Shown here: positions 27,001-34,905 of the stretch, one piece after another | How the letters are laid out: every line of letters begins with the position of its first letter | Numbering within the stretch: the stretch's first letter is position 1 | NCBI GenBank assembly: GCA_900128565.1 | Contig: LT635932.1 | Span: 1 to 43,188 of the forward strand | Direction: 5' to 3' | Source: Stramenopiles sp. TOSAG23-6 | Taxonomy: Eukaryota > Sar | DNA: 43,188 bases | Made by a program: the position numbers and the translations under genes | Notes under the pieces: model-generated | What the model was told of the DNA's origin: nothing | What the model saw: the letters and a program-made list of their open reading frames with translations, nothing else | Databases searched by the model: none

Positions 27001-29594
27001 CACTAAGAAGCTGTTTGGCTCCTGATAACTGCGAAGCTGGACCCTTACGTGGAAATCTCACAAGCAATTGGCAAAATTGTAGAGAAGGCCATGAAGGTAT
27101 TCTATGTGGAATTTGTCAACTTGGATATGTTATGTCCGCAGATGGGGTTCATTGTACAAAATGCGAAGCACAATCTAAAAGTGCTAAAGGTAACACTTCG
27201 GGTATGATGCTGTTGTGTATAATATTTGGTATTTTTGCATACAGTACAATGCTTTGTATTATGACAAGAAAAGCGGATCAAGGTTATTATAATGAAAAAT
27301 ATATGAAACGCCTTACAAGTCTTCAATCTCGAGTAAGATTGGCAGCAAAACGAGCATCTTTATCGCATATTTTATCGATGGATGCAAAGACACATACAAA
27401 AGGACACTTACATATCGAAGACATGAGCCGTGAAAATATATTCGCTGAAAAGAGTCAAGCCAAACTACAAGAAAAGATGATGCTTATGGAAGCAAAAGCA
27501 CTTGTGAGGAAGAGGACCATGAGACAACTTGAAATAGAAAACATGGTCTCCTCAAAGAAAGGAACCAAAAAACTTATGCATGAATTGCACAGAAAGAATA
27601 AAATGGAGTTCGTGCTTAAGAAAGATTTAAAAGTTCGTAAAAGGTTGCATCACGTAAGTAATAAAGCTGCAGTAAAAGCCCAGCAATGGGCAGAGTTTGG
27701 GGCTACAATCAAACTCCTTATGAGCTACTTTCAAGTGCTATCTCAAATGCAACATTCTGGGGGTTCCGAATATCCACCAAATTTTATTGCATTTTGTGCA
27801 CAATTTGATATCATTAATTTTGATATCATGAAGTTTGCTACATTCATTGAACCTTGTGCATTCTCTACCGATTTTGCTACTTCATTTTATGCATACATGT
27901 GTGCGGTACCACTCGTATTGTTATGTACATTCACGGCTTTAAAGACTGCCCATACGATTAAACGTTTTGGTCAAGATCGAGTTAAATTTAATAGACTTAG
28001 CGCAGAAATGTATGCGTCAAGAATACTTATATTAGTAATATTCTGTATATATCCCGCTTTATCCGTTCGATGTTTTCGCGTGTATAACTGCTTTGAAGTT
28101 AATGGATCCAATTATTTAGTAGCAGATTTATCTGTCAGTTGTGATGACTCATCGTATAAAATGCTAACCATGGTGGCATTGTTATGCATATTTTTATACG
28201 TCATTGGCATTCCATTATTTGGTTTTCTTTGGCTATATCCAAAACGAGTATGGCTTGTAGCGGAAGATGAGATGGGCAACGAAATGCACGATGCGTTATT
28301 ACACCATAGAACATTAAGAGAAATGCATCATAAATTGACAAATGAGTATGGTTCGCTTTTTATGAGTTATCATCATAATTTATGGTGGTTTGAATTTTCA
28401 GAATTATTTCGGAAGGCAATGATGACAGGAATGCTCTCAGCTCTCCCCGGAGGTATATTTCGCAATTCCATTGCGGTTGTATTAGCTGTATTATTTTTCT
28501 GTTTTTGTGCTATTCTCAGTCCGTTTCGAATACCTTCTGACTTTCATTTACAACTGATCTTATTATTCGCGGTGACTATGACATTTTATTGTAATCTGTT
28601 GATTAGTGCAAATGCTTTTAAAAAGCACGAACATTTCTTACTTATGGGAGAGTTTCTTATTTGGGGAAATATTGTGATATTTTCATTTTCATTTTTTACA
28701 ATAGCTAGAATGTTACCAAAGTTTAGACATTTCGGCGATCACATTGAAAAGATGCTTAGTGAGGATGAAGATATCCTCGATTTGAATGAAAAATCTCAGT
28801 TGAATGAGCTATTTGCTCAGCGACATGAGCGAGCTAAATTGATTCACAAAAAACAGAAAGTAGAAGTAGTCAAAAGTTTTAAAGTTGCACCAGTCAATTC
28901 AGAAAATGAACACGAAGAGAGAGTTCAAGGTTTGACGGAAAAGTTTCTATACAAATTGAGGAGGAGAAAGACGAGAGAGCTTGCTGCGAAAAAAGCAAAA
29001 AAAGCCGCCAAGAAAAAAGCTAAGAAAGCTGCAAAGAAGGCTAAAAAGAAAGCCAGAAAAGAAGCAATGAGTTCTGGCTTTGTAGTTTCTGAAACTTCTG
29101 GTAATGACAAAAAAGCTAAAAAGGAAGCCAAGAAAAAGGCAAAGGCTATCAAGAAGGCCAAGAAAGCAGCAATGAGTTCTGGTGCTGAAGTTTCTGAAAT
29201 TACTGGCGATGATGTTATTAAAAAAACAAAAAAAGATAAAAAAGCTAAAAAGGCTGCAAAGAAACTGAAGGAAACTGAACTTCTCAATAACACGGACTCA
29301 CTCACCAAAGTTGGAGTAGCTATTGGTAATGATGGTGTGGTCAATAGTGAAGAGAAAATTCAAGAATCAAAGAAGCCAAAGAAAGCAAAGAAAGAGAAGA
29401 AGGCTAAAAAAGAGAAGAAGGCTAAAAAAGAGAAGAAGGCTAAAAAAGAAAAGAAAGCCGCGAAAGAGGCTAAGAAAGAAACTCCTGTGATTGATTTAAA
29501 TGTCCCTCCACCTCAGATTGATAAACGCGAAGTTTCCGAGTTTGAAAATGAATACTCAGAATCTGATGTAGAAAATCTTGAAAAGTGGGTGTGA
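46..29594 (+). CDS. Giant cysteine-rich multi-domain surface receptor with C-terminal 7-TM region (5' partial)
   Basis: One reading frame stays open from about 347 to the TGA at 29592-29594. The protein continues upstream across one short intron to an exon at about 46-234, so it has at least 9,700 residues and lacks its start. The ectodomain is a mosaic: long tracts of CxxCPxGxY-type repeats (GCC2/GCC3, ephrin-receptor-like), PAN-like pairs, EGF domains, an ALK/LTK-like glycine-rich domain, a fibronectin III-like domain and a repeated module I do not recognise. An EGF-like segment (CREGHEGILCGICQLGY, near 27080) leads into the first membrane helix at about 27200. About six more helices end near 28715, and a lysine-rich tail follows. 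This layout matches giant GCC2/GCC3 proteins with TRP- or GPCR-like membrane regions known from stramenopiles and algae. An adhesion, sensing or cell-surface role is inference. An ATG at 813 is inside the protein: coding sequence clearly continues upstream of it. Confidence 0.9.
235..346 (+). other. Short intron in the giant gene
   Basis: The exon frame runs ...CQNCPGG and then into low-complexity T-rich sequence. Downstream the giant frame resumes at GKSDCIEC. A donor GTACGTTTTCAT at 235 and an acceptor GACAG ending at 346 keep the frame (phase 2), with a CTAAC branch-like motif at 337-341 just upstream. An alternative canonical pair is GTGAGT at 231 with TCAG ending at 357. A third junction, with a repeated TAC on both sides (exon ending at 238, restarting at 336), would give the best match to the repeat pattern (GGEY then TNDSGKSDC) but is not GT-AG. 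That an intron is present is solid; its exact ends are not. Confidence 0.7.
2400..2935 (+). repeat. Tandem pair of PAN/apple-like domains in the giant protein
   Basis: Two consecutive units of about 80 residues share the order YACxxxxI, TRF(E/D)CQxxCDE, C(S/F)GISWN, CKLK and CDPDEGYF(F/L)QK, with matching cysteines. The C...C...C.GISW...C pattern resembles PAN/apple domains, which bind proteins or sugars. The similarity of the two copies suggests a local tandem duplication. Confidence 0.6.
4887..4945 (+). other. EGF-like start (SPCQNGGVC) interrupted by unrelated sequence
   Basis: The translation CDSSPCQNGGVCIDN is the classical first half of an EGF domain. The expected closing CxCxxGxxGxxC does not follow directly; a region of several hundred residues with few cysteines comes instead. 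It may be a truncated EGF or one carrying a large insertion. Confidence 0.5.
6280..6840 (+). other. PAN/WSC-like cysteine segments in the giant protein
   Basis: Three successive segments have a DC....C......C.Y.S/W....C arrangement: LNDCKDLCSAETDCEYFSYY, SLDSCKTACMSHNECNYISF and HNCRQKCVTLGEEGYYF followed by CSCS. This is the usual PAN- or WSC-like spacing of small carbohydrate- or protein-binding domains. The family call rests on pattern only. Confidence 0.4.
7400..8440 (+). other. Two possible farnesoic-acid-methyltransferase-like (PF12248-type) beta domains
   Basis: Two stretches have the pattern of alternating strands ending in a W-x-x-W/G-x-(L/I)-x-(I/V)-G motif: NYWVRWRDDKLTIGS near 7630 and KLWISWENGIIRVGK near 8350. 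Each is preceded by a segment on the theme of F.V...(E/D)....L. This resembles the domain named after insect farnesoic acid O-methyltransferase, which is often found in extracellular lectin-like settings. The assignment is tentative. Confidence 0.35.
9100..9930 (+). other. EGF and calcium-binding EGF domains in the giant protein
   Basis: CKCPLGFGGEFCEEE closes one EGF near 9117. NCYGHGTCRRGVCDC begins another near 9195. DIDECKLDDSNPCGIGGVC with FHCTCLEGYKK (about 9774-9897) is a full calcium-binding EGF signature, with the D-x-D-E-C start and cysteine order of the family. Such domains rigidify extracellular rods in a calcium-dependent way. Confidence 0.75.
10105..12522 (+). other. ALK/LTK-like glycine-rich domain split by insertions
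   Basis: The first part carries the landmarks of the metazoan ALK/LTK glycine-rich domain in order: GPSGPTAGEC, GVQIWTVPAT, YYDITAVGA, LLKGSQILMIVGQKG, QVC and GGSGGSF (10150-10640). GNVLLVAGGAGG follows near 10960. The final part, GGFGGGGRGG, CGGGGGGMVGG, ERGGQGGTNYVS and GNGYIEIKF, occupies about 12280-12520. Between them are a beta-rich insertion (about 10650-10950) and a cysteine-rich insertion (about 11200-12130). In animals this domain binds cytokine ligands. No kinase is present here. Confidence 0.7.
12545..15770 (+). other. Second GCC2/GCC3 repeat block of the giant protein
   Basis: Typical units include CPSGKFSDPNKYES near 12558, CVPGKYSYHREVACTNC near 13420, CIPGRYTSDGGNSEC near 13520 and CPAGRFNETPGSKF near 14933. 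Short C...DC....C-x-W units (near 12820, 13090 and 13190) are interspersed. A single N lies at 13482 inside one repeat and does not change the frame. Confidence 0.8.
13593..13760 (+). repeat. Tandem 84-bp duplication (2 copies, 28 residues each)
   Basis: Copy 1 is 13593-13676 and copy 2 is 13677-13760. Each encodes YKFNK..KEVCQKCIE.NPDD..ECHCE, with only a few differences. The near identity points to a recent in-frame duplication. Confidence 0.85.
17775..18095 (+). other. Fibronectin type III-like domain
   Basis: The segment begins PPSPPTWSKKNP, continues with a strand pattern ending in DIRRFTFNING, and closes with FSLKMRATNGPLPSDWGAYS. This is the usual fibronectin III order: a proline-rich start, an alternating middle and an (A/V)-x-N-x-x-G-x-S-x-(W/Y) end. 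It links the second GCC2/GCC3 block to the third repeat region. The run of C at 17937-17945 encodes a polyproline loop. Confidence 0.6.
18110..26340 (+). other. Third cysteine-repeat region (CxxGxYCP units alternating with the WH module)
   Basis: Units such as CPRGFYCTKGKFKHSC near 18315, CRAGYFCPDSKTSISC near 19276, CPAGSFCPSNIEKYSC near 20110 and CPEGYYCEYARQKMSC near 24979 repeat at about 20-40 residues. They often follow an R/F-x-YCPPGS lead-in. They look like a diverged form of the GCC2/GCC3 repeat specialised in this half of the protein. Confidence 0.75.
27200..28720 (+). other. C-terminal multi-pass membrane region of the giant protein (about 7 helices)
   Basis: Hydrophobic segments lie at about 27202-27264, 27876-27940, 28014-28076, 28161-28240, 28468-28520, 28548-28612 and 28650-28715. 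Helix 1 is followed by a long basic stretch of about 200 residues. The segment CFEVNGSNYLVADLSVSC between helices 3 and 4, and GIPLFGFLWLYPKRVW after helix 4, fit the conserved C-terminal domain seen in many protist GCC2/GCC3 proteins, which some annotations call TRP-like. Channel or receptor function is not proven by the sequence. Confidence 0.75.
28960..29480 (+). repeat. Lysine-rich tail with AKKEKK repeats
   Basis: The cytoplasmic tail is dominated by K, A and E in KKAKK patterns. A near-perfect 18-bp unit encoding KEKKAK is repeated about four times at about 29389-29460. A longer two-copy repeat contains KKA(K/M)xx(A)MSSG followed by VSE(T/I)(S/T)G at about 29060 and 29165. Such tails are probably disordered and may bind acidic lipids, nucleic acid or cytoskeleton. 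Confidence 0.8.
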
Positions 29595-29662
29595 ACTTAA
29601 GAGACATGGAGTATATTATATTATTCTAGCATGAAAATAAAAGATAGAAATTACTATACATG
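29595..29662. terminator. Convergent 68-bp intergenic spacer with AATAAA motif
   Basis: The stop codons of the giant gene and the histone deacetylase gene face each other across only 68 bp. An AATAAA lies at 29636-29641 on the plus strand and could be the giant gene's poly(A) signal. The two transcripts probably overlap at their 3' ends. Confidence 0.4.
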
Positions 29663-32236
29663 TCAATTTTTTAATTTTGCCGTTGCTACTGCCTTGGCTT
29701 CAGCATCCAATTTCTTATTAAGTGCTGCATAATCCACTGGCGTGCCACCACGTCGACGTTTTCTAGGTCTGCTATTTTCATCAGTATTTGTAATATTCAA
29801 TACAGGTACATTATCTGCACTTGTCTCTTGGACTATTTGTTTTGAACGTATACTTCTTTGTGTGATATTTTCTCTTTCATCTTCTTCATCTCGATGACGC
29901 CGAGGTTCTTCCTCAGCACGCCACATTTTCTCTCGACTTGCTGCTTCTGGTGAAGGATCCCATGTATACTTATAATCTGTTCTATGCATTGCTCGTACAT
30001 GAGCTGTTACACTTCTTGCAAATGGCGAAGCAGCACCAGAATGAACGCGGTATCCACCTTCAAGCACAGACACAACACGACCTTCGCAGCAAATATTCGC
30101 AATACTTTGAACATGCTCTGTAAACCACGCATAGTCTTCATCTTGCAAATTAATGAAATCATGATTGAGAGCATCTTGTTCATGAGCATCGAAACCTGCA
30201 GATATAATAATTAAATCAGGATTAAAGTTGAATAATGATGGTAAAACTTCATCACGCCATGCCTCACGCCAAGCCATTGCACTGTGTTTCGGTAAACCAA
30301 CATTGACAACATTACCGCCAATGTGTTTTGCACTATTTCCGGAACCTGGATAAAAATAAATTTCACCATCATCTCTATCCCGTGGCCCATATCCATGAAC
30401 AGATGCAAAAAACACATTTTCATGGTCTGTATCATTTCTCCAGGGTTTATATGATTCAAATGATATTTTACTACCATGTAACATACCTGCTCCAACCATT
30501 TTCATTTCAATTTCACGAACTTGTGGAGTGAGATTACGAACAATAGCTTCAGTACCATTCCCATGATGGACATCAAAATCTAATATTGCTACACGATCTA
30601 TCTGGTCTCTCAACACACACCGAGCATATGCTGCACCAACTGCTACATTATTAAATAAACAAAACCCATGGCTACCACAAGTATCATGCTCTGAGTTTTC
30701 AATACCTGAAGGACCAGCATGATGACCAGGTGGACGTGTCGCACAGAATGCGTTACGAGCTTTACCAGAACAAACCTGTTCAATGGCGTGACAAACAGCA
30801 CCTGCAGCATGAAGTGCAGCTTCAAAAGACTGTCTTGACAAAGTAGTATCAGAATCCAAATGAGCAATTTGAGACACATCATTTGCTGTTTTCAGATTAG
30901 AATCCTTTTTACTTTGTTTCTGTTTTGGATTAGTTTCAGAATCTGAATCACCAAATAATTTATTATCAAGGTTATCATCCTCTGATTCATCAGAATCTGA
31001 GATATTTTCCAAATCATCCAAAGTCACACCATTGGATTTAACTTTATTATTAGATTTATCATCAGAGTGATGTACAGGTAACGCATTACACATCTTCGCA
31101 ATATTAGAGACATAACCGTGATCGTGACAACGCATGACATCAACAATTGCACAACGAGGTGGATCTTCCATAATTACGAGACCATTTTCTCCCGAAAATT
31201 CTTTCGTCCTTAACACACCATTCATATCATCTAGTAGTACTTGAAGTCGACGAATATTTTCAGGTGGTGGATGTGGTCCACATCGTTTGTAGGCAGAATT
31301 TTCACAAGTATGATGTTGCTCACAGGTGGGATGAGTTACCACAAGTGTCTTCCTAAGTTGCTTCTTGGGGTTGCAGGTTTCTGCCCATTGAGCTGGCGTT
31401 TTGAGTGTATAATCAAGAATTTTATCATCCGCTTTGTTATCGTATAATATCTCAGCACATTTCCCAGTCATAGATGTACTTGCAGCAGCAAGATGAAGGG
31501 GTGTGCGTCCCATACGATTTTGTTCATCAACTTTTGCGCCGTGAGATAAAAGTATTTTCACAGTTTCTGGATGATTGAAACGACTCGCCATGTGTAATGC
31601 CGAACATCCATTTCTATCTAATGCATTGACAAGGAAAGATTTATCCTCGACAGAATTTATCAAAGCGGTGACACAACCTGAGAGACCTGCAGTAGCTGCA
31701 ACATGAAGAACTGTACGAGAGGCTCCGTCTCGTATTAAACTATGCACAGCGCCAATTCCACCACCCCCCGGCGGAGAAGCATATGCTACAGCTTTATACG
31801 TCAACAAAAGGGGAATAATATCACGCGTAAATTCAGTTCTTACTTCATCATTAAAGGTACCAGCAATTATAGCGAGGTGCAGAGGTGAACTACCGTGACA
31901 AAGTTTATTTACATTGGCACCAGCATGTACCAGTACCTTTACACATCCCGCATGACAACGCAGAAGCGCAATATGCAATGGGGAGCATCCAGATTTATCC
32001 CGCTTGTCCAAGTAGAAACCTCGGGATGTTGGATCCATTTCTCCATCCGCAAGTGCGTTCCTAATCACCGTCTGTAAAACTTCAAATTTACCAGATTCCG
32101 CGGCGTTGTGTAGGGCGAAAGCACCTTCTTCAGACTCAATTTCCATATCTGATTCAGGCATATCTTCTGGACAAAAATCATCTTCATCACTATCATCATC
32201 CGTCAAATTATCTTTGAAGAGATCAGCAAGCGACAT
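29663..32236 (-). CDS. Ankyrin-repeat class II histone deacetylase
   Basis: This 857-residue protein should remove acetyl groups from lysines of histones or other proteins. After an acidic start (residues 5-35) come about six ankyrin repeats (about 36-295; for example SPLHLAI, CSALHMASRFNHPETVKILL and TPLHLAAA). The deacetylase domain occupies about 325-770. Catalytic and zinc-binding motifs are intact: RPPGHHAGPSG near 498, DFDVHHGNGT near 553, SAGFDAHEQD near 678 and EGGY near 724, whose tyrosine is the catalytic one replaced by histidine in vertebrate class IIa enzymes. An acidic, serine-rich insertion (about 387-456) interrupts the domain between its first helices and LDSDTTLS. A basic RPRKRRRGG near 822 is a likely nuclear signal. 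I chose the ATG at 32236 (MSLADLF), because the frame upstream holds only a TTG. There are no introns. Confidence 0.9.
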   Translation of the reverse strand: MSLADLFKDNLTDDDSDEDDFCPEDMPESDMEIESEEGAFALHNAAESGKFEVLQTVIRNALADGEMDPTSRGFYLDKRDKSGCSPLHIALLRCHAGCVKVLVHAGANVNKLCHGSSPLHLAIIAGTFNDEVRTEFTRDIIPLLLTYKAVAYASPPGGGGIGAVHSLIRDGASRTVLHVAATAGLSGCVTALINSVEDKSFLVNALDRNGCSALHMASRFNHPETVKILLSHGAKVDEQNRMGRTPLHLAAASTSMTGKCAEILYDNKADDKILDYTLKTPAQWAETCNPKKQLRKTLVVTHPTCEQHHTCENSAYKRCGPHPPPENIRRLQVLLDDMNGVLRTKEFSGENGLVIMEDPPRCAIVDVMRCHDHGYVSNIAKMCNALPVHHSDDKSNNKVKSNGVTLDDLENISDSDESEDDNLDNKLFGDSDSETNPKQKQSKKDSNLKTANDVSQIAHLDSDTTLSRQSFEAALHAAGAVCHAIEQVCSGKARNAFCATRPPGHHAGPSGIENSEHDTCGSHGFCLFNNVAVGAAYARCVLRDQIDRVAILDFDVHHGNGTEAIVRNLTPQVREIEMKMVGAGMLHGSKISFESYKPWRNDTDHENVFFASVHGYGPRDRDDGEIYFYPGSGNSAKHIGGNVVNVGLPKHSAMAWREAWRDEVLPSLFNFNPDLIIISAGFDAHEQDALNHDFINLQDEDYAWFTEHVQSIANICCEGRVVSVLEGGYRVHSGAASPFARSVTAHVRAMHRTDYKYTWDPSPEAASREKMWRAEEEPRRHRDEEDERENITQRSIRSKQIVQETSADNVPVLNITNTDENSRPRKRRRGGTPVDYAALNKKLDAEAKAVATAKLKN

Positions 32237-32502
32237 TACAGCATACAATATTTGGTTTCCAATATGTTCCTCGGGATGCTTTTATGATGTGTGAATTTAT
32301 AATTTTCGATTCGATCAACTGAGAAACAAACCTGTTTGCGTTTTGACCGCGAGTCGTCGACTGACTTTGTTGTTTGCGTTTGCTACTTTTTATACAGTCA
32401 GTCCACACGAGGCACGAAGTGCACGACGTTGGTGCAGGATAAGGCGCATGTTCCGCGATTTCATCAGTTGTTTGCTCTATTCACTGTAGTATGTGTTGAA
32501 CT
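32237..32502. promoter_or_regulatory. Divergent promoter region between the histone deacetylase and EngB genes
   Basis: This 266-bp gap separates two genes transcribed away from each other, so it must hold both promoters. I see no clear TATA box or known operator. Short open frames across it look like chance. Confidence 0.4.
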
Positions 32503-34671
32503 ATGTGGGCAACCCGGACTAGTTCCAGTTTATTCTATAGATCATTCAATTTAAGATCATGTAAAGATACAACAACTGCGAATTCCATAAGCGCTTTTGT
32601 TTGTAAGAATTTCTTCTCCTCGAAGGCAAAAAAACTTAGTCGTCATGTCTTTGAGACTTCCAGTGGTGTTTTTTCCAAAGTATTAGGTAATAACACATGT
32701 AGTGATTCTCTTGCCAATGGCAAGGAATACGATAGGATAAAGGACGTACCTGAATCTTTTAGACAGAAACTAAAGAAAGCTCCTGTGACTCCCGAGATAG
32801 CCAAAGAAATTGAGTTTCTGCGCGTTGGCCGTAGTCGAAATCGTCGTAAAAAATCGGATAGCCTCAAACAAGTTTCTCAGAGGAAGGACCTTTTATTAAA
32901 GCAGATGAATCTTCGTCCTAAACTAATTGTTTCTGCAGAAAACAGCAAAGAGTTTCCATGCGATGATGGCTCTAATTGTCGTGAAGTTGTATTTGCTGGA
33001 CGTTCCAATGTAGGAAAAAGTTCTCTTCTTAACGTCTTAACTGGGCGTCGCATTTCTGCCAAGGTTTCGGCCACACCGGGTGAAACTCGTGCTATTGACT
33101 TTTATAACTTAAAAAGTAATTATAATTTTTCAGAAAGAAAAAAGTATACTAGTACTAGTGTGTTGCTTCCTCGATTTGTTGATTTACCTGGATATGGTTT
33201 TGCGTATGCGTCTTNAAGTGNAAAAAAAAATNGGNAGNACTCATTTCATATTATTTCAATAATAGGAGTGTTTTAGATACAGTTTGTTTAGTGATAGACA
33301 GTCGTCATGGTTTAAAACACGCCGATAGAATCACTCTTGAACGTATTGATGCTCGTCTACAAGGAACTCGTGTTCTTCACCATAGAAATAATAACTCTTT
33401 ACGTGCTGTAAAGGAGCGTAGTCGTTTACGTGTCGATGTTATTGTAATTATGACAAAATCGGATCTAGTTGAGCAGGTACGTTCATCTTTCACACAATCA
33501 CGATGTATTCATTCGTTTTCATATATATTTTGAAATTTGTTTTTTTCAAAATATAATCTTTGTACAACGACACACTAGAGGTGAATTTCTTCAATGAGGA
33601 AACACTTATACCTTCACGACGGTCTAATGAGGCTTTGGTCTTTGATATTAGCCTTTCTCACCTGAGAAGAATTCCTCTAGGGTTAGGGTACTCGGTACTC
33701 ATTTTTTTTACATTATGTTTTCTTTACATGTTTTTTACAAGATTTGCCAATGATGATGAATTGTGTGTAAATATCATTTACCGATGATATAATGTGCATC
33801 ACAAAATCATTTCGGATTATCCTACTGAGGCATTTTCATGTTGTATCTAGTGTTCATTGATTTTGTGTTTTTTTCATTTTTATGCTGAATGATTATCGGA
33901 TTTTAACCATCTTTCGACTGACTTTGGGCTTTGCAACCCGTTTAATGTGATTACATATACGGTCCCAACATTCTGACAGTAATTCAAATGATTATTTTAC
34001 ATCAAACTATGAAACAAACAATGAGTTTTTTAAATTTTCACTTTTCGTATTATTTTTTTTTTCATTCTTTTCTTGTCCAATGACTACAAATAATCCGCTC
34101 TAGAATTAATCTGCAGTCTGCTTCGGCGATGACGACATTTGTACTTTACTACGGTTAATGAGGACAAATCTTTTGAAAAAATCTTTTTTTTTTTTTTGAC
34201 ATGAATGAAAACTAATTATATATCAATTATCTATGAATGAAAACTAATTATATATCAATTCATATATATAGTAATTAAAACAGAAGACATTAGCGAAAAT
34301 GAAATGGATTGTACAACAGGAACTGGATGGATTTTCACGGATTAGTAGTAGAATTTCACTTGTGAGTTCAAAATCACTTGCTGGAATTTCAGAACTTCGT
34401 GAAATTATATTTGGTNCNAAAATCANTCNAAAAAANAAANCCNTTACCAAATTATCAAAAATCATCAACGAGAAAAATCACTACAGTTTTACCGAGACGT
34501 GGAATGAAGCAAAGTTTTCAAGAAAGACGAAATAGTAGAAAACAAAACAGTAAGCGAAGTCTACGTGAGAAATCTTTAAGATGCGAAAAACAATATTATA
34601 AAGAAGCGGATGATTATGGCTCTGTAACTGGATATTCCTTAAACGCACGGAAGAAACGTAAAATGCGATGA
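32503..34671 (+). CDS. engB: EngB/YihA-type GTPase, organelle-targeted, one intron, frame broken at N clusters
   Basis: EngB GTPases act in ribosome assembly; eukaryotic forms serve mitochondria or plastids. The first 40 residues ([19 protein letters not shown]...) are rich in R and S and lack acids, like a mitochondrial presequence. G1 is GRSNVGKSS near residue 167, the switch region is SATPGETR, G3 is DLPGYG near 227, G4 is TKSD, and the G5-like VSSKS lies in exon 2. Exon 1 is 32503-33476, the intron is 33477-34283 (phase 0), and exon 2 starts at 34284. The frame slips once near 33215-33238, where a poly-A run next to Ns seems one base short; after it W[24 protein letters not shown] continues the family pattern. 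It slips again near 34416-34443, after which a basic tail ends with ARKKRKMR and TGA at 34669. Length is about 450 residues. The breaks are most likely sequence errors. Confidence 0.85.
33477..34283 (+). other. Intron of the EngB gene (807 nt)
   Basis: The donor is CAG followed by GTACGTTCAT and the acceptor is TTAAAACAG. Both sit at codon boundaries, and the joined protein (MTKSDLVEQ then [16 protein letters not shown]) matches the spacing of EngB proteins. The intron is far longer than the other introns here. It holds a stray open stretch (about 33583-33715), poly-T runs and a 28-bp direct repeat near its 3' end. Confidence 0.75.
34201..34260. repeat. 28-bp direct repeat within the EngB intron
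   Basis: The 28 bases at 34201-34228, beginning ATGAATGAAAACTAATT, recur exactly at 34233-34260 with a 4-bp spacer. Read on the minus strand each copy contains GTTTTCATTCAT, similar to the motif that opens several introns in this window. The repeat lies just before the acceptor. Confidence 0.9.
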
Positions 34672-34905
34672 TGTATATGTTGTGTATCATTATAGATAAA
34701 TATAAACAAGAAAATAAAACTATAATTACTATATTGATTCATTATACCAAGAAATATTCTATCTGGACGAAATATTAGATTTATTGTTGAAAGTATTTCA
34801 AAAAAGTCTTTTTTCATCATCATTTTATTATACCCTGTGAAATATATTTTTACTCTTCTATGAATTCTATTCTATTCACCAGCTCATGTATAAAGAGCCT
34901 AGGTA
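34672..34905. other. Convergent intergenic spacer, nothing recognised
   Basis: This AT-rich stretch of about 230 bp lies between the 3' ends of the EngB gene and the coiled-coil gene. Two AATAAA-like strings are present, but no gene or repeat is visible. Confidence 0.4.

Noticed and set aside
28925-29344. Minus-strand phenylalanine- and serine-rich frame opposite the lysine-rich tail
   Set aside because: It is simply the reverse reading of lysine and alanine codons.
33679-33688. Telomere-like AGGGTTAGGG
   Set aside because: Only about one and a half units, inside an intron. Chance is likely. The same holds for AACCCTAA at 39070.
33560-33787. Separate small gene within the EngB intron
   Set aside because: It has no clear start or family pattern and runs into T-rich low-complexity sequence. 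Described only as an open remnant.
32503-34671. EngB gene as a pseudogene
   Set aside because: Both frame breaks sit in N-containing homopolymer stretches, and the protein on each side keeps all GTP-binding motifs.
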